This document shows, piece after piece, positions 1 through 9,905 of a stretch of 64,000 nucleotides of DNA. Position numbers and translations under genes: made by a program. Source of the DNA: Syngnathus acus. Its lineage: Eukaryota; Chordata; Actinopteri; Syngnathiformes; Syngnathidae. Location: the NCBI RefSeq assembly GCF_901709675.1, contig NC_051087.1:13701384-13765383 (forward strand), read 5' to 3'. Under the pieces are notes generated by a model. The model did no database searches. It was given only the letters and a program-made list of their open reading frames with translations, and was not told where the DNA came from. The first letter of the stretch is position 1. Each line of letters begins with the position of its first letter.

Positions 1-238
1 TTCACTTTGCTTCCTCACAGACTGGACATGATTGTAGGCCCACAGCCCCTGAGCAGCCGTGCCAAGACTTTTTCCTCCCCCTCCTTGCCTCTCTATTACA
101 GCCAGGGCCGAAAGAACTCCACCCAAGGGTCAGGGTGCCCATACACATCAAATGAGTTCATTTCACTTTGATTCTGTTTATTCAAGATGCAGTACATGCT
201 TAGACATATTAATGCACAATATCTACTTTACATTGGGC

Positions 239-590
239 CAGGGTTTGTCAACTGGTTTTGTCCAAAGGACCGCCATTAGAACCAAGAAGCGACTCGGGGA
301 CCACTGCTTTGGTGGAATATTATTTTATTTAGGACCAAAGGACGATAGACCTATCCAGGCTATTTATTTGCATCTGTATGTCTATTTTGGAAATCTCAGC
401 TACATTTGACATAATTTGGATGGGTAAATAATTCCGGAAATTAGCTGGAAAATAAATCAAGTCTAATATATATAAATACATTTTATTTTTTAAAAATGTT
501 ACAATTATTTTCCATTTCCAATTTCGCGGACCATCTGCAATACCGCCACGGACCGCTAGGTGGCCTCGGCCCACTGGTTGACAATACCTG
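239..590. mobile_element. hAT-type nonautonomous element with 8 bp target duplication
   Basis: 352 bp element with short imperfect terminal inverted repeats (CAGGGTTTGTCAACTGG; CCACTGGTTGACAATACCTG... end). It is flanked by cattgggc (231-238) and cattaggc (591-598), an 8 bp duplication with one mismatch, as expected for hAT transposons. It lies in a kcnq5 intron and has no coding capacity. Confidence 0.75.
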
Positions 591-1090
591 CATTAGGCGG
601 AGGAGGGAGTTGCTAGGGGCACCAACGAGCAAAAAGAGCGCCAGGGAAATAAAGACACATTGAAATGTAGAAATTGGGCTGTGTAGAAGAAAAACAAAGC
701 AATGTAGGTAATAAAAATGTACCCAGAAGCAGCCTTTGCTCAGGGCCCATATCCGTGGAGATGAAGGCTACATTTGAAGGCCCACAGTCAAAGTTAAGTT
801 GTGTAGCCTTCTAATGTTGGCTTTGAAGGACACGCCTATGAATTTGGACACATCAATGGACAGGCTGCACAGTTAAATCCTCTTCCACTAGATGGCAGAA
901 GTTAACCTGTGTGTCCACTTTAATCCATTCATGCAGGAAATAGCTTTGCATTCAAGCTATTTCACACTCAGTCAGTAAATTTGAGAGTCAATTGAGTCCA
1001 GAGTCCAGACCATCATCATTACTTCAGTATATATACTGTACCTTGTATTAAAATAATGTATGTTTTATGATGTGCATTTGTGATATTTAG

Positions 1091-4000
1091 GGTGGACCAA
1101 ATCCTTGGGAAGGGACAGATCCCCCTGGACAAGAAGATTCGTGAGAAGTTGTTGTCTGATGGAGATCTGCTGGAGGACATGAGCATGCTGGGGCGTGTTT
1201 GTAAAGTGGAACGCCAGGTGCTCTATTCTTCTTTATAATACACCTTAATCGGGTAACTGAAAAATACTGTCAGGTGAATCAGAGGGATTTATCCGTGTGT
1301 CAAAATTAATTTACAACTATTCAGATGTATCACAAATTGAAAAACAACAGTGTTCCTATGATAGGCCAAGTTTTGGCCTGAGAATAGGTATACAAATCGA
1401 GAGTTTCAAATACTGTACTTATTGGGTTTATAAAGCCAATCATACACTGTGTGCACAATTATTGGGCAAATTGTATTATTGAGGATTAATACAGTGCTCT
1501 CAGTCAACCAAAATGGTAATAAACCCCAAACGTGAATATTTCAGAAAGTAAAATGGAAAAATTCTGGTCCTACTTGTTTATTTTCATTTGTTAAAGTCAG
1601 AATAATACACAAACAACTCAAAATTTACAAATTAACATTTACAAGAAAACTAGTGACCAATATAGCTACCCTTCATTTTAATAACAGTTATACAAATTCC
1701 ATCCATGGAGTCTGTCAGCTTCTTGATCTGTGTACTTTTTGTGCAACAACCACCACAGTCTCCCAGACATTGTTCACAGAGGTGTACTGTTTTCCTTCAG
1801 TGTAAATGTCCCATTTAGCAAGCGCCCACAACTTCTCAATACATTTGAGGTCAGGTGAAGGTACCACGTCATTATTCTTTCAATTTTAAGGCCTTCACCA
1901 GTGAGCTACCAAGTGTAAGTGAATACTGTGATGCATGCGAAGGAATATTTTCCTGTATAAAAATCATGGTTTTCTTGAAAGACGCAGACTTTTTCCTGTA
2001 CTACTGCTTGAAGAAAAAAAATGGGAGTTGGTTCGTTTGAATTCATTTTTGTTTTAATTCTAGAGTTAATTTTAAGTCCGCCTTTAACTCAAAAAGGTTC
2101 AAGCAGCTCATCTTACTTTAGACCAGCCCATACCAGTACCCCGCCTCCACCTTGCTGGTGTCTGATTTGAAGTGGAGCTCTCTGGCCATTACTGATCCAG
2201 CCAAGAGTCCAGCTGGTCCGTCAAGAGTCACTCTCAGCTCATCAGTCCATAAGATTTTTGTAAAATCCTTCTACTGATATTTCCTGACCCAATCTTGACA
2301 TGTATTCAACATGTATTTCTTGTTCAGTGGTGGTCAGGTTTCAACCTTCCGTACCCTGGCCATATCACTGAGCAATAAGTAACTGGTATTTCTGGGCACT
2401 CCGGGTAGATTGAAGTTCCGGAATATGGTAGCATTTGAAGGATAATGGGTTCCTGGGAGCTTTATGTTTGATTCTTCTTAAATTTTTGGCAGTTTATTTG
2501 CATCTTTTTTTCCTTTACACATTTTTGCAACATTGTTGACTATTTGCAAAGAAACGTTTGATGGTTCTGTGATCACGCCTTGATATCTTAGCAATTTTAA
2601 GAATGCTGCATTCCTCGAAAAGTCTTTTTACAATTTTGTGACTTCAGAGTCACCTAAATGTCTTTTGTGCCTCATTTTGCCTGAAGAAAACAAGCTGCCT
2701 AATAATTATGCACACTGTGATATAGGGTGTTGCTCTCCTTAGGCCCTGCCATCCCTCATTATATAAATACATATCACTTCATATGCTTGTGCATTACAAA
2801 CATGATACATATTTAACAGGAATCATTAAAAGTTGTAAATACAGATGTATTTCAGTCCAACTTAATTAAGCTGTATAGAATCACCAGACAATATCAGAGA
2901 ATTTAAACTGCTCGCCGTTTTACTCTTTTCTCGCATCACAGGTCCAGTCAATTGAGTCAAAGCTCGACTCATTGCTCGACATCTATCGGCAGGTTCTGCG
3001 GAAGGGCTCATCCACAGCTCTCACGCTCTCATCTTTGCCACTGTTTGAGCTGGAACAAACTTCTGACTACCAGTCCTCTGTCTTCAGCAAGGATCTGTCC
3101 TTCCCCGGCCAGGTCAACAGTAACGCTCCTGGCGGTTGTGTCACAGGCTCCTCGACTAATCCCCACTTGTCCCAGGGAGGACTTCATCTCATCCTGGCAA
3201 CCCAAAATGATCTTGACCTTAATCCCCCCAGCACTACTCCACCCTCTGGCCCTGCGTCCTCATCTTTCAGCCCATCACCATTGCCACATTACCACCACCA
3301 TCACCACCATTGTCATGCCCAACATCACACCCAGGATCAGTCCACCACACCAGAAAGTGGCAATGATGAAACAGTGGGGAGTTCTCCTCCCATCCTCACA
3401 CCAAACAGTATCTGCACTGGTTTGGGTGGAGGAACACCGGATGGTGGATTTTGTCTTCTGGCAACGCTCTCGCCTCCACCTCCTCCAAACAGGAATGTAG
3501 GTCTTAGCAATTTGATGCGAGCATCCTCCGATGAAAATTCCCCTGAAATTGAAAACTTGTGTGGAAGTGTAGGATTGCAAATACAGGGCGGCTACATTGG
3601 GGAGGAAGTTGGCCCAGATTTGGGGCTCGGCACACTGGGAAAGCACCAACGGGGTAGCGCCAACAACAAGGGCAGACTAAATGCCAAGGAGGAGGGCTCC
3701 TGGAGGAGACATATGAGTCTTGAGCTGGAACCCCTGGTGCCCACAACCATAAGCTGCTGCTCAGGTCCCAGTCAGGTAGATCACAGATCGATGTCAGTGC
3801 AGGACTTGATGCAGGCAGCCCATGGAAAAATGCAAGGCAGCCACTGCATAATTTCACCCCCAACCCGCAGTAGGAACACTTCCACTGGCTTCCAAAGAAG
3901 TTGCCAAGACCTAGGCGCAGGACTAACTGACAAAGGTGGTTGGGGGGAAGAAGACCTTTTTATCAATGACGCGGAAGTAGAGATGCAGGGATTTGATTTC

Positions 4001-4174
4001 CTGTCACATGGGACAGTTAAGACTCCCTCATATTCCTCAGAACTGTTGAGAACAGAGGCAATGGCAAGTGGGGTACCACGGGGGTCCAACCATGGCCTGA
4101 CCACTGCTCATTCATCCCCCCCTTCTGTTGGCAGCACTGAATTACTGAAAATGCAGCGTGTACGATTAAAATAG
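1091..4174 (+). CDS. kcnq5: kcnq5, last two coding exons (Kv7.5 voltage-gated K+ channel, C-terminal part)
   Basis: Two plus-strand exons can be joined: 1091-1217 (acceptor AG at 1089-1090, donor GT at 1218) and 2942-4174 (acceptor AG at 2940-2941, stop TAG 4172-4174). Exon 1 ends on a complete codon and exon 2 opens with V-Q-S-I-E-S-K-L-D, so the join reads through the coiled-coil tetramerisation segment of Kv7 channels (S-M-L-G-R-V then K-V-E-R-Q-V-Q-S-I-E). The motifs VDQILGKGQ and [13 protein letters not shown] point to KCNQ5 rather than KCNQ2-4, and the extreme C-terminus (L-F-I-N-D-A-E-V; final V-R-L-K) also resembles the KCNQ5 tail. Kv7.5 is a plasma-membrane M-current subunit; this part is cytoplasmic and governs assembly. 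About 452 codons are present; the transmembrane exons lie before the window. The tail holds a histidine-rich run near 3289-3336 and several poly-proline stretches that I do not recall from the mammalian protein. Identity is from memory of the family, not a search. Confidence 0.9.
1440..2830 (-). mobile_element. Decayed Tc1-like transposon with transposase pseudogene
   Basis: Bounded by an inverted pair GTGCACAATTATTGGGCAA (near 1452) and GCCTAATAATTATGCACAC (near 2696), the terminal motif of a Tc1-like family. The minus strand between about 2674 and 1690 can be recognised as a transposase relic: helix-turn-helix region, then parts around the catalytic core, broken by many stops and frame shifts. 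It fills most of the intron between the two kcnq5 exons. Recognition is from memory of the family; exact ends are approximate. Confidence 0.65.
2942..4174 (+). CDS. kcnq5: kcnq5 terminal coding exon
   Basis: Single 1233 bp exon encoding 410 residues from the second half of the assembly coiled coil to the stop. After the conserved [17 protein letters not shown] segment and the E-Q-T-S-D-Y-Q-S block, the sequence is low complexity (Ser, Pro, His, Gly rich). Two blocks keep Kv7.5 similarity: R-S-M-S-V-Q-D-L-M near 3790-3815 and the acidic D-L-F-I-N-D-A-E-V near 3954-3980. The exon is open throughout. A 182-codon frame overlapping it on the same strand (2952-3500) is a shadow. Confidence 0.9.
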   Translation, partial: VQSIESKLDSLLDIYRQVLRKGSSTALTLSSLPLFELEQTSDYQSSVFSKDLSFPGQVNSNAPGGCVTGSSTNPHLSQGGLHLILATQNDLDLNPPSTTPPSGPASSSFSPSPLPHYHHHHHHCHAQHHTQDQSTTPESGNDETVGSSPPILTPNSICTGLGGGTPDGGFCLLATLSPPPPPNRNVGLSNLMRASSDENSPEIENLCGSVGLQIQGGYIGEEVGPDLGLGTLGKHQRGSANNKGRLNAKEEGSWRRHMSLELEPLVPTTISCCSGPSQVDHRSMSVQDLMQAAHGKMQGSHCIISPPTRSRNTSTGFQRSCQDLGAGLTDKGGWGEEDLFINDAEVEMQGFDFLSHGTVKTPSYSSELLRTEAMASGVPRGSNHGLTTAHSSPPSVGSTELLKMQRVRLK

Positions 4175-5146
4175 ACTGGGGTGTATGTTCAGAGGGCATG
4201 GAAATTTCACCTCATAAAAGGACAGCTTTTTATCATTTTTGAAAGAGTGTGAAGGTTGAATGAAATAGGGTCCTTTTTTTATTTTGTTGCTAGGAGTTGA
4301 TAATCACAGTATTTTCACACTGATCATGAGACAGATATAATATTTTACTGTTCAATGCATGAAGTAGACATGTTTCATTAAAAACTTTAGGCATTTAGTT
4401 AATATGCCAGTACCTATTGAATATCAAAGAGCAAGCCAGTTTGCAGTACATTCCAAAAAATTAAGTGTGGGCTCTGATCGTAGGCAAATTACTTTATGAT
4501 TTATCATTCTGGTCATTTCTATCATATCATTCAAAAATATACAGTATACTTTTTAATGATCATGCCCCTATTGCAATACAGAATGCCTCCTGTGTAATTA
4601 AGATGTCACGACAAGACCATTGTGCGATGCTTTCAACTGTATTTTAAAGGCATCATGTACAATGGTAATGTATGCCATAAAGATGTTTTAATATTGAATC
4701 TGCAAATAAGTTTGCCCTTGGGTTGTTAACGTTTAGGCAACCATGACCAAACTGGCAAAATGTTGAAAGGCTGTTAGTCAGTGTTCTCAAAATGTGTACA
4801 AAGAAGTCTAAATCCAACATTCTGTTGTACAGAGTTGGCTTTTAGATTGCAACAATTTTACAAGTTTCTTGGTTTACTTTAGAAGATAAAAATTGTGTGC
4901 TTGTTAAGTAAATGTAGGCTTGATTTATGGTAATTTCAAATTACACGATTGTGGAATGTACAATTCAATTAATGCTGCAATGCTCATGTCATTAAAATGC
5001 AAGTTGCTGCCTCAAAATGGCATTAAAATTACTTGTAAATCTCTTCCTGTTGTGTGCTACGGAGTTGAGTGCATTTTGAACCCCAAGAGATTAATTTTTC
5101 TAAAATGTCGGACATTACATGAAATACTACCTTACCGAAAACAAGT

Positions 5147-5178
5147 GAGTGCGTGCGTGCGTGCGTGCGTGCGTGCGG
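5147..5178. repeat. (GTGC)n short tandem repeat
   Basis: About seven GTGC/GCGT units within the probable kcnq5 3' UTR. Confidence 0.85.
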
Positions 5179-5881
5179 AACTTAGGACGATGCCCACTGA
5201 ATATTTAACAGTCGACTGGGCCGTTACCACAGATGTCTCTTTTTAATTTATTCAAATTTTGCACGCACATTCTCACCCAAGAATTAATGTTCAATATAGA
5301 CTTCAACATCCTATGCACACTTTTTCACATAAATAACATTCTATCCCCCGCCCCCCCAAACATACACACGCAAACTATTTGTACAGGATATAGACCGCAT
5401 TCAGGGTGGACGACATTTTGAAATGATCTAATTTAGGGTCATTTTCCATCACAAAATTCTTGCACACTTACATTTTATGTCTACGAGATGCCACAAGATG
5501 GTGCCATAGCACTACTATGTTTACTGATTTTTTCTGAGCACAAAAAGTGAACTTGTGTTTACCTGAGAGAATAATTAAGTATCTATCCATCTCTACTCCC
5601 TCCCCTGGAAAAAAAAAATCCACTCCTAGGGATAACGTAAGTCTGGCATTTGTCCTTCCTGTTCCAATGCCTTATCAGAACACTAGCTCACTGAGCACTC
5701 TTTTGGAATGAACATTTTAAGCCTTGTTACATGACCTTGACAATAAGCATGAAAAAATCAATGGCTTTATGTGCTGTTTAATTGTATGCATTTGTCTTTA
5801 TTTTTTTGTATCAAATAGTAATAGTTCTAAAACAGATTTAATATGGAATGATATACATAGTTTGGAGCCACATTCAACAGG

Positions 5882-5887
5882 AATAAA
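5882..5887 (+). promoter_or_regulatory. Candidate polyadenylation signal of kcnq5
   Basis: First AATAAA downstream of the kcnq5 stop on the plus strand, giving a 3' UTR of about 1.7 kb. It is followed by an A-rich stretch and lies before the TIR element that starts at 6144. Only the hexamer is seen; no cleavage site is proven. Confidence 0.4.
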
Positions 5888-6143
5888 CACAAAAAATCGT
5901 AAATCATGTTATTAGGAATGTCCTGATCACACTGTTTTGGCACCTCAGTCCAAGTCGAGTCTTTGGCTTCAAACATCTGCAAGACCGAGTCCTGATACCT
6001 CGAGCAACAGACTGGGGGACAAGGAGAAAAAATAAGAATGTGCATCAATATTGTCTCAAATTAACATAGAAATGTATAAACAGACATACTATTAGTACGG
6101 TACATAAATGTGTTTAGATGTTATGTATTGTTAAATCTATTTA

Positions 6144-6892
6144 TACCGTTTTTTTCCGTGTATAATGCGCCCCCATGTATAATACGCACCCTAAAAATGG
6201 CATGTTGATGCTGGAAAAAAGCCTGTACCCATGTATAATACGCACCCAATTTTTTTTTTTTTTTTTTTTTTTTTTTGCTTTTCTTTTTTTTTTTTTTTAA
6301 GTCCCAATGATCGTCACACACGCAGGGAGGCAATGGGTCCCATTTTTATAGTCTTTGGTATGGTCTTAACTAGGCTGGATGTATTTTTTTTTTGTTGGCG
6401 TTGATTTCTCCGACTGCCCGTAAAGGCACCACCGCGATCAGATGAAAAGAGAGGAAAGTGACGTGCGGACATGTGAAAAAGGCGGCTCTGTATGGGAGAG
6501 ACGTTGAAGAGGAATAAAAACACCCTTGGAAACCAAAACTTGCCCCTCGTCGTGACTCGGAGCCGCAACAAATGTTTCGGATTTGTGTAGGGTACATTGT
6601 GACAGCAAACGAGCAGGTGATCGAGCAAGCGTCTGATACGAGAGCATTGCGTTCGTATGGAGCGTGTTTGAAGTGAACAGCAGAGACGAAAGGAACATGG
6701 CAAAGTGTTGTGAAATAAAATATTACCTGTAATACGCATTTTGTTATTTGCTGATTGTATTAAACTATCACATTCATTGTCAGTCAAGAAGAGAAGAGGA
6801 CTATTATCCCTTCTTTGACGAAATGACCAGAGCACAGTACAAACACACTATTGTCGGTCAGTCCTGTTGTTGGTTTTGTTGTACCATGATTT

Positions 6893-6928
<36 letters not shown>

Positions 6929-7021
6929 AAAAAAAATTTGTACCCATGTATAATGCGCACCCCAGATTTTAGGACAATAAATTAGTTAAATTTTGCGCAT
7001 TATACACGGAAAAAAACGGTA
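6144..7021. mobile_element. TIR element with TACCG...CGGTA ends
   Basis: About 878 bp with near-perfect inverted ends of some 27 bp: TACCGTTTTTTTCCGTGTA at 6144 and its complement ending at 7021, followed inward by repeats of TGTATAATACGCACC. Long T and A homopolymers lie at 6250-6298 and 6897-6940. A 62 bp SINE remnant is embedded near 6301. TA at each end fits a Tc1/mariner-type duplication, but a 16 bp direct repeat also flanks it. Confidence 0.7.
6301..6362 (-). mobile_element. Rearranged fragment of the tRNA-derived SINE seen at 11867
   Basis: Reads as the 3' end of that SINE (GTCCCAATGATCGTCACACA) joined directly to an internal part (GGAGGCAATGGGTCCCATTT), missing the segment between. 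It shows that the TIR element carries a piece of SINE with an internal deletion. Confidence 0.6.
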
Positions 7022-7724
7022 TTTTGTTAAATCTATTTACATTTAATAATTACATGGGCCAATATACCAACGACGACTGCTTTTTAACACTCAAAATAAA
7101 CTTAAGTTGTGTTTTTTCTCTTTTTTTTTAGCTCTACGTGTGATGAACATATTGAACAACTGAAAATCATTTTGGGCCATCTCAGACATGTTTTTAAGGT
7201 CATTATTTTGTACTAAAACTATTTTATAGCATAAAATTAGCAAATCAGAATCAGCTTTATTGACCAAGTTTGTGTATGCCAAACAGGGAATTTGACTCCG
7301 GTTGATCTCAGCCTCTGTACAACATTTAGGTGACTGACAACATACAGGTAATGCATGAACTATAGCCATGCTATTTATATGAATAGATGATTATATACAA
7401 ATGGGAATGACACTTCATGCAAAAAATTGTATAGGTGACGCATTTTAGACATTTGATTTCCTGGGGACCCAAATGCCACCGATTTGGTGCCACGGCCAAT
7501 CCCACTGGTAGGCAATTTTGGTCCAAGAGATCAGCTGTCCCACCTGTTTTAGAAGTTTCCCTCCTTAACACACCTGATTGAAACGATCAGGGTCATTATT
7601 GATTTATTTAATGATAAACAATATATTTACATAATTGTTTAATGGCATGTGCAGTCAAAGGTAGACGAGTCCCGCATCTAGCTATGTACAAAACAACTGA
7701 TGTATGACCTCATTAAATGTAACC

Positions 7725-8126
7725 TGTTAGGGTTGATAGATTATTTTCATCGTATGATTATGTTGGAATGTAGACTATAATGATTAACCAAACTTGTCCT
7801 GCTCTCACAACGCAGTAAAATAAAGTGGTTGCATCCTCTGCTTGATTGACCAGCTGCAGACAAAGCAATCAAAGTTGTTCTGTTCACATTAGATCGTAAA
7901 ACACCCCCTGCGCTGATCTGACCAGATGCCGGGGATTCACCAAACCTGTCACTCCCACCCTGCTTTCTCTCAATAAATACTCTCTTGCAACAGACGAAAG
8001 TCAGACTTCGTTCGAACATGGCTGTATGCACAGTGACGAATGTTTTCTCCACTTGCAAGTGCTAAAAGGGCATACTGTCTCCCGTGTGGTTCTTGCAAAT
8101 AAGTTAGAGTGAGCACCACTCTAACA
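7725..8126 (+). mobile_element. Solo LTR, copy 1
   Basis: 402 bp unit beginning TGTTAG and ending CTAACA, the TG...CA form of long terminal repeats, with an internal AATAAA (near 7972). It is flanked on both sides by the same 5 bp, taacc (7720-7724 and 8127-8131). No internal retroelement genes are attached, so this is a solo LTR left by recombination between two LTRs. The 5 bp duplication suits Gypsy-type or related LTR elements. It is about 85-90% identical by eye to the copy at 10577. Confidence 0.88.
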
Positions 8127-8887
8127 TAACCAGTGAGGAATAATCTTGTTTGTCAACAAATAATTTACACTCTTCTATTTCAAGTTAAGTAATTTGGACC
8201 TGTTATAACTGCGAACCTGTGTCTTGCTCTTTGTTGCGCCAAACAATTAACATTCCACTGTAAGATGGAAGGAGAGTAATCTGCATGACATGCTTATGCC
8301 ACACACGTGGCTCTTAATGCCACTCTGACCGCTACTCATAATAAATTAAGCTATTTTGCTCTGTTTGCGAACATGCTGATAGTTTTGGATTATTTTGTCA
8401 TTTAGGCTAGGCAAATGCAACCCAGATTGGAATTGTTGCCCCTATGTAACCTCCATGCAATGTATGACCGTCTAAAAGGCTCAATTTTGATCTTTCTCAA
8501 GTCCAACTTGGGTCGCTTTTATATGTGGTCCAAGATTGGATATGTATCGAATGTTTTGCAATGCGACCACAGTCTGAACAGCCAGATTGCAAATATATCA
8601 CATCATGCGTTCTGTGCAGGCAGGGAGACAGACTGCTTTGGACGGAGCGTTACTCTGTGAATCAAAGTTGTTTTAACTAACAGTATTAACATTATATTTG
8701 AATTTAATCTCACTTGAAACGTGAAACATAAAATGCAGGTTCATTTGTTACGCGCGTAAATGATGTGATGTCATCTTTAGTGAAAGTCTAGTCTTATTTA
8801 CCCAAAATACTGTATGCTACCGCCTCCTGAATCACTCATCTGTAGGTACGAGATAAAAAGATGAGCAACCCGCTAATTTAAACCTAA

Positions 8888-9546
8888 CAGTGGAGCCTCG
8901 GTTTTCGAACATCCCGGTTCTCTAACAAATCGGTATTCGAACAAAAAATTCAAGATTTTTTTGCTTCGGCTGTCGGACGAAATTAGGTTGTCGAACCTCG
9001 CGAGATGAGCCGAGAGGACCCGCATGCCAACTGACTCCATTCGTTATTACATTCGTTACTGTGAGGATCGCATCAACTCTAATCATGCCTCCAAAGGAAA
9101 CAAGTGGGAGCAGTAAAGACATCCTAAAACACAAAGACGCTCCTAAAGCAATGCGACAGTGAGCGCCCGGCGTGCTGCAGTTGCGCGATCGGACCAAATT
9201 AAGCTCCCTGCGCACTGAGGTCCACTTAAATTTTGGAAAGTACATCAGGACTTTAAAAATATTTTCTAAATTTCAGCGACGGCTCTGTCACAATAATGCG
9301 ACCAGGGCGGTGCAGTTGCGCGGTCGGCAACGCGCTACGGTTGCGCATTCGGCGGTGCGCTGCAGTTGCGCAATCGGACAAAAATGCGCAAATGAAAAAA
9401 CGCTTAAAAAAGGCGTTTTTTGTGTTTGGAACGGATTAATGTTTTTTCCGTTATTTGTCATGGGAAAACATGATTCGCAATTCGAACGATTCACTTCTCG
9501 AACAGCCTTCTGGAACGGATTGTGGTCAAAAACCGAGGCTCCACTG
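8888..9546. mobile_element. Tigger-like MITE, copy 1 (CAGTGGAGCCTCGG ends)
   Basis: About 660 bp with inverted ends CAGTGGAGCCTCGGTTTTCG and its complement. The middle is CpG-rich and contains one 185 bp unit bounded by two TTGCGCGATCGGAC-like edges (9181 and 9366). No coding capacity. A longer sister copy lies at 17238-18169. The CAGT ends next to TA resemble pogo/Tigger elements; the family name is inference. Confidence 0.7.
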
Positions 9547-9774
9547 TACGTTTAAATGTGCCAACATCTCTTGCGCTCATGCGGGTCACTTTGAAGATCC
9601 ATACAATATGTTCACACCACACAGATTGAGGTCGCATTCAATAAGGAATGTGAACACTTGCACACACAAAAAAATTAGCCTTTGTGACCAATAAAATTTC
9701 AGAAATTAAGAAAATTGATCTTTCTACCAAAAGAATCACATGATCGGACCCGATTCCTGATCACAGCTCTTATT

Positions 9775-9780
9775 TTTATT
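9775..9780 (-). promoter_or_regulatory. Candidate polyadenylation signal of the NLR gene
   Basis: AATAAA on the minus strand about 110 bp past the putative stop at 9890. It supports, but does not prove, that the transcript ends here. Confidence 0.35.
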
Positions 9781-9889
9781 TATAAACAAACAAAAAAAAG
9801 CAAATGACTTTTAATGATGTGATGAGGTGGACGATTAAATGAGTGAGGAAATATGATCCGTGTGTGATTCACCTTTGCCTTTTAACACC

Positions 9890-9905
9890 TCAGTATTCCG
9901 AGACA
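9890..9905 (-). CDS. Putative tiny terminal exon of the NLR gene
   Basis: A strong polypyrimidine tract and CAG acceptor precede a 16 bp exon that completes the split codon and reads D-V-S-E-Y-stop. Phase is right. It is only a prediction: another acceptor nearer LRR exon 6 would give an even shorter end. Confidence 0.4.

Larger units (their letters stand above)
4175..5900 (+). other. Probable kcnq5 3' UTR
   Basis: AT-rich, unique-looking sequence with no credible reading frame, running from the kcnq5 stop to the first AATAAA. It contains a short GTGC tetranucleotide array at about 5147-5178. I see no transposon termini here, unlike almost every other noncoding stretch of this size in the window, which fits a constrained UTR. 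Confidence 0.45.

Noticed and set aside
2952-3500. A 182-codon plus-strand frame overlapping kcnq5
   Set aside because: It lies in another frame of the terminal kcnq5 exon, is low complexity, and has no family resemblance; the channel frame is clearly the real one.
6121-6333. A lysine-rich minus-strand frame
   Set aside because: It comes from a long T homopolymer within a TIR element.
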